Shown: positions 1 to 7,617, counted from the first letter of the stretch. The stretch: DNA of 10,486 bases from Caldisericia bacterium (GCA_028708485.1 JAQVYZ010000017.1:1-10486); one strand, 5' to 3'. Notes: a model not told the origin generated them from the sequence alone. Program-made: numbers and translations.

Positions 1-1476
1 TATCGTAAACCAGCCACTGAAAGCTTATTTCAATCGGTTGGAACCAGCAAAACCTCTTCCTGGACAGATCAGGACGTAGAATGGTTAGATACATATGACT
101 ATGCAGTCCAGGCATTTGATACCAATGCACCCCCGGTTAGATCGGTTCAGTCCGATCCTATCTCTGTTTTGGTAGACGATAAACCTTTTCTTGACATACG
201 CCAACCACCACCGGATTTTGAGACAACAAATGAGGAGGTCGTCATTGAAGGAGTAGCCACTGATGATGGATCCGGCATTCAACAGGTCAGTCTCTTGCAT
301 ACTCTTCCTTCCCAATCCGAAAAATCTTACCAACTCTCCTTGAGATCGGATGGATCCTTTCAACAATTCCTCCCATTGGAAATCGGCGACAATACGGTTA
401 CTATTCAAGCGATTGACATTCGATCCCATCAAACCAGTGAAACAAGACATATCTATCGCAAGGAAGCTGCCAAGGATATAGCTCCTCCCCTCATCACCAT
501 CACAAAACCATCTGATCGTTTTATCCACGAAGCTGGATCCATTCTGGTAAGTGGCAAAATCGTAGACGCAGAAGGTCATTTGCTGGAGAGCCGTATTTGG
601 GTAGAACAAAATGCGAATCGGCTGTATTATCGCGTTCTCAATCTTGATTCGACGGGAGCCTTTTCTGAGACTATCTCTATTCCTTTTGGTGAGATCTCCA
701 TTCATATTCAGGCAATTGATACGTTTGGCAATCAATCGGAGATGAAAGTGATAGGAACCAATACCGAACCGGATCTTACCCCTCCGCAATTCTATATCTT
801 GTCGCCACTTCACGATGCGGAAACCGAAGAGGAACAGATTCGGTTTTATGGCAAGGCATGGGATGAAGAATCAGGCATTCAATCAATACGGGTATCCCTC
901 GATTATTTGTCCAAACGAATGTATGACAGAGATATCACTTTGAACGACCAAGGATTCTTTGATCTATTATTGCCCATCATGGAAGGGGAGAATCATCTTA
1001 TTCTCCAGGTTCTAGACAAGAAAAACAATGAGTCCAAAGAAACCCGGATTGTATTCCGGAAAGCAAAACCAAAAAACATCCTGATCGAACTGATTATCGG
1101 TAAAAACTCAGCCCTAGTTAATGGCGAGACACTCCCTCTCCTCTACCCCCCTGAAATTAAAAAAGGGAGAACCTACGTACCGGTGAGATTTGTTTCAGAA
1201 GCTTTGGGAGCCAATGTACTCTGGGTAGCTCAACGAAAAGAGATCCAGATCACCTGGAAAGAGAAATTCATCTCGCTGTGGTTGAATAAAACCATTGTGA
1301 CTGTGGAAAGTTTGGTGAATCCGGATCAGGTACCGAAAACTCTCTTCCTGGAAGCTGCCCCTTACTTGGCAAAGGGAGTGACTATGGTACCCTTACGCCT
1401 CATTGCAGAGCAGTTTGGCATTACCCCGCAATGGAATCCCGACACCCAGACGATTACCCTTGTGTTAATCCCTTGA
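1..1476 (+). CDS. Exported multidomain protein, C-terminal part: FN3 end, Ig-like domains, copper-amine-oxidase-N-like domain (5' truncated by window)
   Basis: The frame is open from base 1, so the start lies outside the window; 491 residues are visible before the TGA at 1474-1476. Residues 1-60 look like the end of a fibronectin type III domain (pattern Y-x-Y-x-V-x-A-x-D, then a terminal strand). Three bacterial Ig-like units follow at about 66-151, 163-253 and 262-353, each with the pattern G-x-A-x-D, then D-G-x-F and G-x-N-x-x-x-x-Q-A-x-D, as in Glucodextran_B-type domains. Residues 360-491 match the copper amine oxidase N-terminal-like repeat, with the signatures RTYVPVRFVSEALGANVLW and MVPLRLIAEQFG. 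In Bacillota this domain usually sits on secreted or wall-bound proteins; the fold is adhesive and does not imply oxidase activity. The enzymatic or binding part, if any, lies upstream. A TTG at 169 is an internal codon, not a start. Domain calls are confident; the overall function is unknown. Confidence 0.9.
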   Translation, partial: YRKPATESLFQSVGTSKTSSWTDQDVEWLDTYDYAVQAFDTNAPPVRSVQSDPISVLVDDKPFLDIRQPPPDFETTNEEVVIEGVATDDGSGIQQVSLLHTLPSQSEKSYQLSLRSDGSFQQFLPLEIGDNTVTIQAIDIRSHQTSETRHIYRKEAAKDIAPPLITITKPSDRFIHEAGSILVSGKIVDAEGHLLESRIWVEQNANRLYYRVLNLDSTGAFSETISIPFGEISIHIQAIDTFGNQSEMKVIGTNTEPDLTPPQFYILSPLHDAETEEEQIRFYGKAWDEESGIQSIRVSLDYLSKRMYDRDITLNDQGFFDLLLPIMEGENHLILQVLDKKNNESKETRIVFRKAKPKNILIELIIGKNSALVNGETLPLLYPPEIKKGRTYVPVRFVSEALGANVLWVAQRKEIQITWKEKFISLWLNKTIVTVESLVNPDQVPKTLFLEAAPYLAKGVTMVPLRLIAEQFGITPQWNPDTQTITLVLIP

Positions 1477-1584
1477 ATGTAAAGGTTGTTTTACTCAACA
1501 AACAATTGCTGCAGTGGAAGTCAATAACAGAAGATTAGATTGGTATATTTTCGCATCATAGATCGTTCCGCAATTTGATGGATT

Positions 1585-1608
1585 CAAAAAAGGTCATGCT
1601 AACCTTCT
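1585..1608 (-). terminator. Weak intrinsic terminator overlapping the stop codon of the lipoprotein gene
   Basis: On the minus strand AGAAGGT pairs with ACCTTTT around a 7-base loop (TAGCATG), with one G-U pair, and runs into six Ts (plus-strand A run at 1586-1591). The stem includes the last sense codons, and the TAG stop lies at the stem/loop boundary. Part of the T run is used in the stem, so its strength is uncertain. It would end transcription before the convergent gene that stops at 1476. On the plus strand the same hairpin has no T tract. Confidence 0.4.
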
Positions 1609-2951
1609 AGTCTAACAGATTGAATCTTTCCTTTGACGTTTACTATATGCAGTTGGTTGCCTTTATTATCATTTCTCTCAGATACTAAAAATTCCTGGGT
1701 GGATTCGATATAATGAACAGTTATGAAATCTATTCTTATTCTTTTATTAATTATTGTCATTTGTTTCGAGTTGTACTTTAATATACCATTCTTTGAAAAC
1801 TCATCCGAGATATCAATACAAAAAATAAATTCACCATCTGTTGATAATTTAAATTTTGTATTGATTGGTAGATTTATTTCTTCTACTTTATTTTCTTTAA
1901 GATAAATAACAAACCAAGCTTCTTTGTCATTATCCTTTAAAACAAATGAAATGAAGTCCTTTTTTTTGTTAAAAGCTTGAAGACAAATCGAAGAATAATC
2001 CTCTCTAGAGTTTTTTATTGTATGTGAAAAAATTTCACTGAACCTATTGCTTAGACAATCATACTCAACGATATGTCCTTTATCATCCTTAGATCGGTAA
2101 GTATAAAAAAAACGATTTCCATATGAATCGTATAACGTATCAAAAATGGATGTATCTATTGTATTGTTGAGAGTAAACATCTTATTTATCTTGTTTCCAT
2201 AAAAATCAAAGAAATAGAAATCGTCGGTATTATCCTTTTTTAGGCTAGTTACTCGAATAATCATCTTATCAACAAGTATAGCCATTATGTTATACTCTGT
2301 GTTAGGTTCGTTTAGTGTTGTAGATTGTTGATCAATAAGATTAACTAGACAAAGAAACCTTTCTCCATAATTGCTGATCTCAATGCACCCATGATTTTTA
2401 TCCAAACGATGATACTTTAAAGGTAACCCATTTATTTCAATACTTCTTATCTTTGAACCGTCGCGATTCATATAAAATAATTTATTTTTAGTAATTCTAC
2501 TATAAAAAAATATCAAATTATCTTCTTTTGAATCTAATAATATGCAAGCATCACCATTTTGGAGCAAGAGTTTAACGCTGTTTTGGTTTTGAAAATGACA
2601 AATCTCTAATTGTTGAGAATTATTAAATGGCATATTGTATGCGATAAAATCATTTATATCAAAACTTGTCATCTCAACTTCCTTTAACATTAATTTTGAA
2701 TTTGTTGCATATACTCTTTGACATTTTTTTTCATTTGAATCAAATAAAAATAGTTTTTGTGACTTTTTTTCAAATTCATCAGATATTTCCCTTACATCAA
2801 CTAGAATTTCATCAGAGTTGCTTTTTTTAAAAGATGTTTGATAACTGGAATCAAATTTTAAAGCTTGGACTATTCCTTTAGGATTGTTTTGGCAACTGAT
2901 ATGTAAATACAGAATTAGTAAAACAAATAATATTTGGCTGATTTTTCTCAT
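1599..2951 (-). CDS. Putative lipoprotein with beta-propeller-like repeats, unknown function
   Basis: 450 residues. The N-terminus is a short lipoprotein signal: K3 charge, a hydrophobic core from residue 7 to 16, then HISC with Cys20 as the likely lipidated residue. His at -3 is unusual for a lipobox. The mature part has recurring short blocks of the type F/Y-Y-x-x-x-R/K-x-G-x-x-I-x-x-I, spaced roughly 40-50 residues apart (for example near 150-172, 245-260, 292-308, 347-360, 388-402 and 433-448). This suggests a beta-propeller, but I recognise no family. The start is supported by AGGAG at 2959-2963, 7 nt upstream of ATG. The gene is strikingly AT-rich (two 60-base lines I counted were 14/60 and 9/60 GC), far below the Rhs core. 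It lies 122 bp downstream of the Rhs gene on the same strand, which is the position of an immunity gene in Rhs systems; that role is inference. It could equally be an independent surface protein. Confidence 0.8.
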   Translation of the reverse strand: MRKISQILFVLLILYLHISCQNNPKGIVQALKFDSSYQTSFKKSNSDEILVDVREISDEFEKKSQKLFLFDSNEKKCQRVYATNSKLMLKEVEMTSFDINDFIAYNMPFNNSQQLEICHFQNQNSVKLLLQNGDACILLDSKEDNLIFFYSRITKNKLFYMNRDGSKIRSIEINGLPLKYHRLDKNHGCIEISNYGERFLCLVNLIDQQSTTLNEPNTEYNIMAILVDKMIIRVTSLKKDNTDDFYFFDFYGNKINKMFTLNNTIDTSIFDTLYDSYGNRFFYTYRSKDDKGHIVEYDCLSNRFSEIFSHTIKNSREDYSSICLQAFNKKKDFISFVLKDNDKEAWFVIYLKENKVEEINLPINTKFKLSTDGEFIFCIDISDEFSKNGILKYNSKQMTIINKRIRIDFITVHYIESTQEFLVSERNDNKGNQLHIVNVKGKIQSVRLEG

Positions 2952-3016
2952 TAATATTCTCCTACATTAAGTTTTCTCATTAATATTCTCCTACATTAAG
3001 TTTTCTCATTAATATT
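2943..3016 (-). repeat. 29-bp tandem repeat (2 full copies plus 16 bp) duplicating the RBS and start codon of the lipoprotein gene
   Basis: Copies lie at 2943-2971 and 2972-3000 and are identical; a third partial copy covers 3001-3016. Each full unit contains, on the minus strand, the AGGAG ribosome site (2959-2963 and 2988-2992), a 7-nt spacer and ATG AGA AAA. The tandem unit is therefore a duplication of the translation initiation region of the downstream gene. The shared 20-nt block TAAG + TTTTCTCATTAATATT also forms the outer part of both arms of the adjoining palindrome, so the two structures are related in sequence. Confidence 0.97.
2951..3009 (-). other. Two overlapping 9-codon mini-ORFs (MRKLNVGEY) leading stop-into-start to the lipoprotein gene
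   Basis: On the minus strand ATG at 3009-3007 opens MRKLNVGEY, which ends in TAA at 2982-2980. That stop overlaps the next ATG (2980-2978) by one base as TAATG. The second identical mini-ORF ends in TAA at 2953-2951, again overlapping the real lipoprotein ATG at 2951-2949. The second mini-ORF has its own AGGAG (2988-2992). The first has none, and its ATG is buried in the palindrome stem. The reading frames are certain; whether they are translated is inference. The arrangement would favour ribosome reinitiation into the lipoprotein gene. Confidence 0.4.
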
Positions 3017-3066
3017 ACTATGGAATATTGAACAATTTTCCATAGTAATATTAATGAGAAAACTTA
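2997..3066. repeat. 70-bp near-perfect palindrome between the Rhs and lipoprotein genes
   Basis: Arms 2997-3025 and 3038-3066 pair perfectly over 29 bp. After one T/T mismatch (3026/3037) pairing continues for 4 bp (3027-3030 with 3033-3036), leaving only two unpaired bases at the tip. The palindrome begins 8 bp after the Rhs stop codon (TAG, 3076-3074). Neither strand shows a T run after the stem, so it does not look like a standard intrinsic terminator. It would form a long RNA hairpin in an Rhs-lipoprotein transcript, which could protect the Rhs mRNA 3' end, be an RNase III site, or hide the first mini-ORF start codon. A palindromic mobile repeat is another possibility; I see no flanking target duplication. 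Confidence 0.95.
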
Positions 3067-3073
3067 TTTAATT

Positions 3074-6000
3074 CTAGCTTCTACTAGAGAGTAATTCTTC
3101 GACTGATTTTCCGCTATTCTCACTACACCAGTCTCTACATTCTTTTCTTCTGTTATATAAACTTTGAAAACCTTTTTCACCTGCATTTTTCCAATCGTTC
3201 TTAAAATGCTGCCAAGCGTCATATGCATCATTAAAGTCATTTTGAGCGAACTCCCATGCTTTTGAGCCAATTGCACCCGTTATATGCATAATAAACGACA
3301 ATAAGGGACCACCTATAAAAGCAGAAATAACTCCTAAAATTGTTTCAATTACAAAAAATGCACCTGCAGCTGATGCTTTACTAATTCCTTGATCCACATT
3401 TTCAGCAACTTCATTAAAATCACTAGTTTTATGCGCCATATCGTCATCGTCCATTAATTCAGATCCAAATGTGGGTTTATCAATTTTTGTTCCGAAATCC
3501 AAAACTGCAGGATCATTTGTTGATTCCATTGCACTAACTCCACCCAATGCAAAACAGCGATTGCAACAGCGTTGATATCGAATATCATCACCACCTAAAC
3601 CGCACGTCCCTATCTCCCCGCAGTCAGAAGTGGAGGTGGTTAAGCTTGCTCCGGTACTACCGATATTGATACCAAATTCAGTATCAACCAAAGCCACGCC
3701 ATATCCCGGATCTGGACGCCAAGGCAGGATAATTTCATTGTCACCGAATCCAGGAAGGGCATACGAGGGTCCTTTGGTTCCTGTGATAGCAATCATGTCG
3801 ACAATATCATCGGGGTTCCAGGTGTCCGTCACATGACCGCTGCTGCGGCTCACAGCGTAGGAAGCTATCGGATATCCGTCAGAATCGGCTTTCACCATCG
3901 TATCGGTACAGGGATCATAATAATAGTAGGCTTCTCCGGTAAACGATCCGCCAAATCCCTGAGTCGGTGTATACGTCATGGAAAGGATTGTACCATTTGG
4001 ATCTGTGGTGAAGTCCTGAGTAAGTATAGTTTGATTAAGAGAATTTTTCGCCACAATCTTCTCTATGCCATATAGCCCATATGTAGCATTCCAAGTGCGA
4101 AGGAGCACATCATCCTCATAATGCAGTATGCTCTTTATCTTGCCTACATCGTTGTACTCTAACGCATATTCTACTTCCGTGCTGGTATCATCTAGCACAA
4201 TGGAAGTGATTCTGTCTCGACTATCCCACGTAAAAGTCATAGTCTTATTCCCGGGATAGGCTACTTGTTCCAGTCTGCCCTTATCATTCAGGTCATCATA
4301 AGTGAAAGAAGAAGTTCCCTGCACTCCCGGATAGGTAACGGTGCTTAATCGCTCTTTGCTATCGTAACTGAAATCATAGGAATCATTTAACAACGAATCC
4401 GTAATGGAGGTCAATTTACCTACGGTCTGGTCGTAAGCATAGGTCAGTTCTTTACTATTGGAACCAAATGTCAGTTCCGAGATCCGATTTAAATTATCGT
4501 ATTCCATCGCGTAGGATTCGGAAAAAGTTTGTCCTTGCCCGGCGTAGACGGAATACTCGTAGGAAGAGATCTTATCAAGATTGTTAAAGGTAGAATCGAT
4601 ATCCAGATACGTATCTTCTCCCTTGGTCACTGTGACCGTATCCAGCATTTTTTCATACCAGGTTTGGTTAACCATAGTTTGGTTGGGATATTGCATAGCA
4701 GCGAGTGTTTTGTCATTATTCCAAGTATAGGTAAATGTCTTTGTTTTATTGGTATCCGTAAAAGAATACAACCAATTGCGATTCGTGTAGGTCATGCTGT
4801 AACTGCTTAGATCACCAGTTCCGGTTACCGCAGAGGGAAGGCCTAATACCTGGGAGCCGATGGATGGGTTATAGGTCATGGTAGCGGTATTGCTGTCTTC
4901 ATCCGACCAACTATTCAGGTTGCCGATGCTATCGTAGGTAAAATCTTGATTAGAGTAAGAAGAAAGCCATCCTTCGGGGGTGTATTCAAAGGAATCGGAC
5001 AATCCTCCGGTATAGCTGGCATTAGTCGTTCTGCCAAGAATATCGTTTGTATAGGTGGCATCAGGTCCTGTTAGTTGATCACCGCGAACATTGTAGGTAT
5101 AGCTTAACGTGCCTTTGATCGGATCGGATACTGCAGTCACCTCTCCCCGGTCATTGAAGGTAAAGCTATACGTGCCAATTCCTTCTATCTCCTCTTCGGT
5201 TATCCAGGAATTCAGGTTGTAGGTATGCTCGGTCAAACGACCGAAGGCATTGGTAACGGTGGCTGGTCTGCCGAACACGTCTTGGGTATACGTGGTGGTT
5301 TGGGACAGATGATTCGTACTGGTGTACAGCATACCGTCTTCGTAATAGTCATAAATGGTGGAATGTCCCATGGGATCGGCATATTCATAAGGATTGGGAT
5401 CATAGGGAAGCGTGATTGGATCCAGAATCCCAATAATCGAAACACCCACAGATCCAGCAACAGGAACAGCACTTGAAATCCCTTTTGCCATCATGAAAGT
5501 TGCATCCACATAAGTAAGCGATTCCAAACAATCGGTAATAGATGCCATGCCTATTGTCGCGCCGTTATCATTTAAAGTGGTTGAGGAAGATTCACCGGTT
5601 GTACTATTAGAAACTTGAACGCTATTCCCCAACTCATTGTAATCGATCGTCAGATTCTTGACAATATCGGCGCTCTGTTCATCCCCTTCGTATTGGATCA
5701 AACCAGTTGCCAATCCGTTGGCATTGTACGAGAAGGTGGTTTCATTGCCTTCTGTGTCAATCACCTTTTCCAAGTTCCCGCTGGTGGCGTCATATTCCAT
5801 GGTGGTGGTTTTAGTGCCCCCGGTGGTCTCGGTAATAATAGTAACCGGTTGACTATCAGCATTGTAGCTGATACTGGTGTCCTGGCTTAACGGATCCGTA
5901 ATCTGGGAAGGGGAGAAGGGGGCATACTGGCTCGTATAGGCAAAAGTGGTGGTCGCCCAGACAGAGGCGGTGACTTTCTCTTCCGCTTCTACGAGTTTGC

Positions 6001-7384
6001 CGAGAATGCTATCTTCCGGAGAATACGTGAATTGCTGTACGAAGGAAGTGCCTCCGGAGGATGGAGGCGGATAGGTGATGGTCTCGACATGGCCGACAGC
6101 ATCATATGCATAGGTGGTTTCTTTGTCATACGAATCCGAGATGGTGGAAACTAATCCTAAGGCGTTGTATTCATATTCTGTTTTCAATACAGTGGTGTCA
6201 TTCACCATCGATATTTTCATTATATGCTCAGTGGTATCGGAGAAATAGTAATCAGTATTTCGGTCTTCCCCATCCGTCAGGGTGGTTTTCTTATCATACC
6301 CGTCTTCGTCTTCTTCATAGGTAAACTCGGAGGTAGCGGTATTCTCGGTCGGCTCTACGAAGGTAGCGACTTTGTTGGCTTGATAGCCGGAGCTATGATA
6401 GGTGATCTCGTATTCGAATCCTTCGAAATCGATTTGGGAGGTCATTTTATGATTGGCATCGTACCCAAAGGTGGTGTGTATTTCGGGATTAGGAGATTCA
6501 TCGGAGGGTTGTTGGATCTCTACTAAGTTACTACTGTCATAAGAGAATAACCAGGCATTGCCAAGCATGTCTTCCACTTGGGTGAGTACGCCGTTCACGT
6601 CCCACGTGAGGGTGATCTCTCGCTGGGATTTATAGTCGGTAAGGGTCTCGGGTCTGCCGGAGCCGTCGTAACCAACTTCCAATAAACCGCCGGCTAAACT
6701 GGAGAGACTGGCTAATTTGCCATTAGAGGAAAAGGTAGCGATCTGACCATCCAGGGTCTGGATGGTATAGGTGCCGTCCTGGTTCTCTATGGCAATGCCG
6801 GTGAAGATATTAGGGTTGATATAACTGGAAGCTTGACTGTCATATTCAAAGACTATTTTTGCCCCTGTTGGGGTGATATAGGTAAGGTCGTGCGTTTGGG
6901 CGTCTTCGGAGACACAGGAGTGGAGATTACTAACCCATCCTTTGCCTAGACCGATATCGATACCGGCATTTTTGGAGCTGTAGGTCAGAGAAAAGGTAAG
7001 CGGGAGAAGGGTGCCCGGGAGTTGGATCAGATTGGCTTGAGCGACCAAACCGCCATTTTGCAGGTCAAAGATAAATTGGGTCCATTGAGAGGTGCTGAAG
7101 TACCCGTATTCATTAGTAAGACCTTTGATTCCCGCTTCGGTGGATCCTTCATCGACAAGACCGAGAGGGTAGACCCGGGAATCCCAGAAAGTGGGAGTCC
7201 CTACCGCATGGCAGAACTCGAGAGGAATGACAGAGAAAGCGAAGAGAATAACAAAAGTTAATAATAAGGCCAGAACTGAAAAAAAGCGGTTCAAAGAAAT
7301 AGGATAACGAAGAGAAGGCTGGTTAAGCCTCTCTCTTGAATTGGAAGATGAAACATTTTTGAAGCTGTTAAAACTTAAAATCAT
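3074..7384 (-). CDS. Exported Rhs/YD-repeat protein with AT-rich, cysteine- and glycine-rich C-terminal tip
   Basis: 1436 residues from ATG 7384, preferred over the in-frame ATG at 7417 because GGAGGG (7390-7395) lies 5 nt before it and nothing similar precedes 7417. Residues 34-60 are a strongly hydrophobic export signal ending near FCHA, after an unusually long charged N-region. About 105-155 resembles the domain that opens Rhs proteins (pattern LPG-x-L-P-L-x-x-x-L-x-Y-S-S and GLGKGWVS). About 230-1140 is a run of YD repeats (Y-x-Y-D/N-x-x-G-x-L/V-x-x-I-x-D/Y), expected to form a beta-barrel cocoon. Residues 607-680 interrupt the repeats with a glycine/alanine-rich hydrophobic stretch. I cannot find the usual core-ending motif RYYDPxxGRFxxxDPxG. 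The tip has cysteines at 1255, 1261, 1273, 1274, 1277, 1416 and 1420, a 1337-1373 hydrophobic segment and a charged aromatic tail. GC drops near base 3600 (residue ~1262). The family includes wall-associated proteins and polymorphic toxins; toxicity is not shown. Confidence 0.93.
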   Translation of the reverse strand: MILSFNSFKNVSSSNSRERLNQPSLRYPISLNRFFSVLALLLTFVILFAFSVIPLEFCHAVGTPTFWDSRVYPLGLVDEGSTEAGIKGLTNEYGYFSTSQWTQFIFDLQNGGLVAQANLIQLPGTLLPLTFSLTYSSKNAGIDIGLGKGWVSNLHSCVSEDAQTHDLTYITPTGAKIVFEYDSQASSYINPNIFTGIAIENQDGTYTIQTLDGQIATFSSNGKLASLSSLAGGLLEVGYDGSGRPETLTDYKSQREITLTWDVNGVLTQVEDMLGNAWLFSYDSSNLVEIQQPSDESPNPEIHTTFGYDANHKMTSQIDFEGFEYEITYHSSGYQANKVATFVEPTENTATSEFTYEEDEDGYDKKTTLTDGEDRNTDYYFSDTTEHIMKISMVNDTTVLKTEYEYNALGLVSTISDSYDKETTYAYDAVGHVETITYPPPSSGGTSFVQQFTYSPEDSILGKLVEAEEKVTASVWATTTFAYTSQYAPFSPSQITDPLSQDTSISYNADSQPVTIITETTGGTKTTTMEYDATSGNLEKVIDTEGNETTFSYNANGLATGLIQYEGDEQSADIVKNLTIDYNELGNSVQVSNSTTGESSSTTLNDNGATIGMASITDCLESLTYVDATFMMAKGISSAVPVAGSVGVSIIGILDPITLPYDPNPYEYADPMGHSTIYDYYEDGMLYTSTNHLSQTTTYTQDVFGRPATVTNAFGRLTEHTYNLNSWITEEEIEGIGTYSFTFNDRGEVTAVSDPIKGTLSYTYNVRGDQLTGPDATYTNDILGRTTNASYTGGLSDSFEYTPEGWLSSYSNQDFTYDSIGNLNSWSDEDSNTATMTYNPSIGSQVLGLPSAVTGTGDLSSYSMTYTNRNWLYSFTDTNKTKTFTYTWNNDKTLAAMQYPNQTMVNQTWYEKMLDTVTVTKGEDTYLDIDSTFNNLDKISSYEYSVYAGQGQTFSESYAMEYDNLNRISELTFGSNSKELTYAYDQTVGKLTSITDSLLNDSYDFSYDSKERLSTVTYPGVQGTSSFTYDDLNDKGRLEQVAYPGNKTMTFTWDSRDRITSIVLDDTSTEVEYALEYNDVGKIKSILHYEDDVLLRTWNATYGLYGIEKIVAKNSLNQTILTQDFTTDPNGTILSMTYTPTQGFGGSFTGEAYYYYDPCTDTMVKADSDGYPIASYAVSRSSGHVTDTWNPDDIVDMIAITGTKGPSYALPGFGDNEIILPWRPDPGYGVALVDTEFGINIGSTGASLTTSTSDCGEIGTCGLGGDDIRYQRCCNRCFALGGVSAMESTNDPAVLDFGTKIDKPTFGSELMDDDDMAHKTSDFNEVAENVDQGISKASAAGAFFVIETILGVISAFIGGPLLSFIMHITGAIGSKAWEFAQNDFNDAYDAWQHFKNDWKNAGEKGFQSLYNRRKECRDWCSENSGKSVEELLSSRS

Positions 7385-7386
7385 GA

Positions 7387-7437
7387 TTACCCTCCAGAAT
7401 AAATTAATATCGACCATGAACGCAGGAAATCAAACAT
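7387..7437 (-). other. Possible 16-codon upstream ORF ending 2 nt before the Rhs start
   Basis: ATG at 7437-7435 opens MFDFLRSWSILIYSGG and stops at TAA 7389-7387, two bases upstream of the Rhs ATG. Its last codons overlap the Rhs Shine-Dalgarno sequence (GGAGGG). I see no ribosome site in front of this ATG, so it may simply be chance. If translated, it could couple or shield Rhs initiation. Confidence 0.2.
7390..7395 (-). promoter_or_regulatory. Ribosome binding site that fixes the Rhs start
   Basis: GGAGGG on the minus strand lies 5 nt from ATG 7384-7382. It decides the start in favour of the shorter form, because the alternative ATG at 7417 is preceded by TTTCCTGCGTTC with no purine-rich site. 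Confidence 0.85.
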
Positions 7438-7456
7438 GAAACTACGGTTCTTGTTA

Positions 7457-7483
7457 CCTGAACACCGGTATCGGTTTTCAAGG
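7457..7483 (-). promoter_or_regulatory. Hairpin in the Rhs 5' leader
   Basis: On the minus strand CCTTGAA pairs with TTCAGG (one bulged T), enclosing ACCG-ATAC-CGGT, a second 4-bp stem. It lies roughly midway between the predicted transcription start (~7582) and the Rhs ATG. I could not match the leader to a known riboswitch. Function is unknown. Confidence 0.4.
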
Positions 7484-7588
7484 TACTATGGATAGAATAG
7501 GAGGATTGAACTATGGATTCTTGTGCTGTTCGGTTCTAATTCTGTACCATTCTATATCTTTTATTTGTATGGTATCTGTATGGATATA

Positions 7589-7617
7589 GATATATACTCA
7601 TTAAAAATAAATGTCAA
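7589..7617 (-). promoter_or_regulatory. SigA-type promoter for the Rhs gene
   Basis: On the minus strand a perfect -35 TTGACA (7617-7612) is separated by a 17-bp AT-rich spacer from TATATC (7594-7589; 4 of 6 to TATAAT). The predicted start is near 7582, giving a leader of about 200 nt before the Rhs ATG. No other promoter of similar quality was seen upstream of the gene. Confidence 0.65.

Noticed and set aside
85..813. 242-codon open frame on the minus strand
   Set aside because: It lies antisense to the Ig-like domains of the plus-strand gene, has no recognisable domain or ribosome site, and its composition looks like a mirror of the real gene.
1477..1598. Possible small gene or transposase remnant in the convergent intergenic region
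   Set aside because: A 20-codon frame is visible but matches nothing I recognise; only the minus-strand terminator candidate is supportable.
1723..1905. 60-codon plus-strand frame with a hydrophobic N-terminus resembling a signal or toxic peptide
   Set aside because: It is fully antisense within the AT-rich lipoprotein gene. A hydrophobic start is expected by chance in such T-rich sequence, and no ribosome site is seen.
3064..3276. 70-codon minus-strand frame at the 3' end of the Rhs gene
   Set aside because: It overlaps the Rhs tip in another frame. It was considered as a toxin-tip or immunity start but has no ribosome site or domain.
7384..7417. Longer Rhs start at ATG 7417
   Set aside because: No Shine-Dalgarno sequence precedes it, whereas GGAGGG sits 5 nt before ATG 7384.
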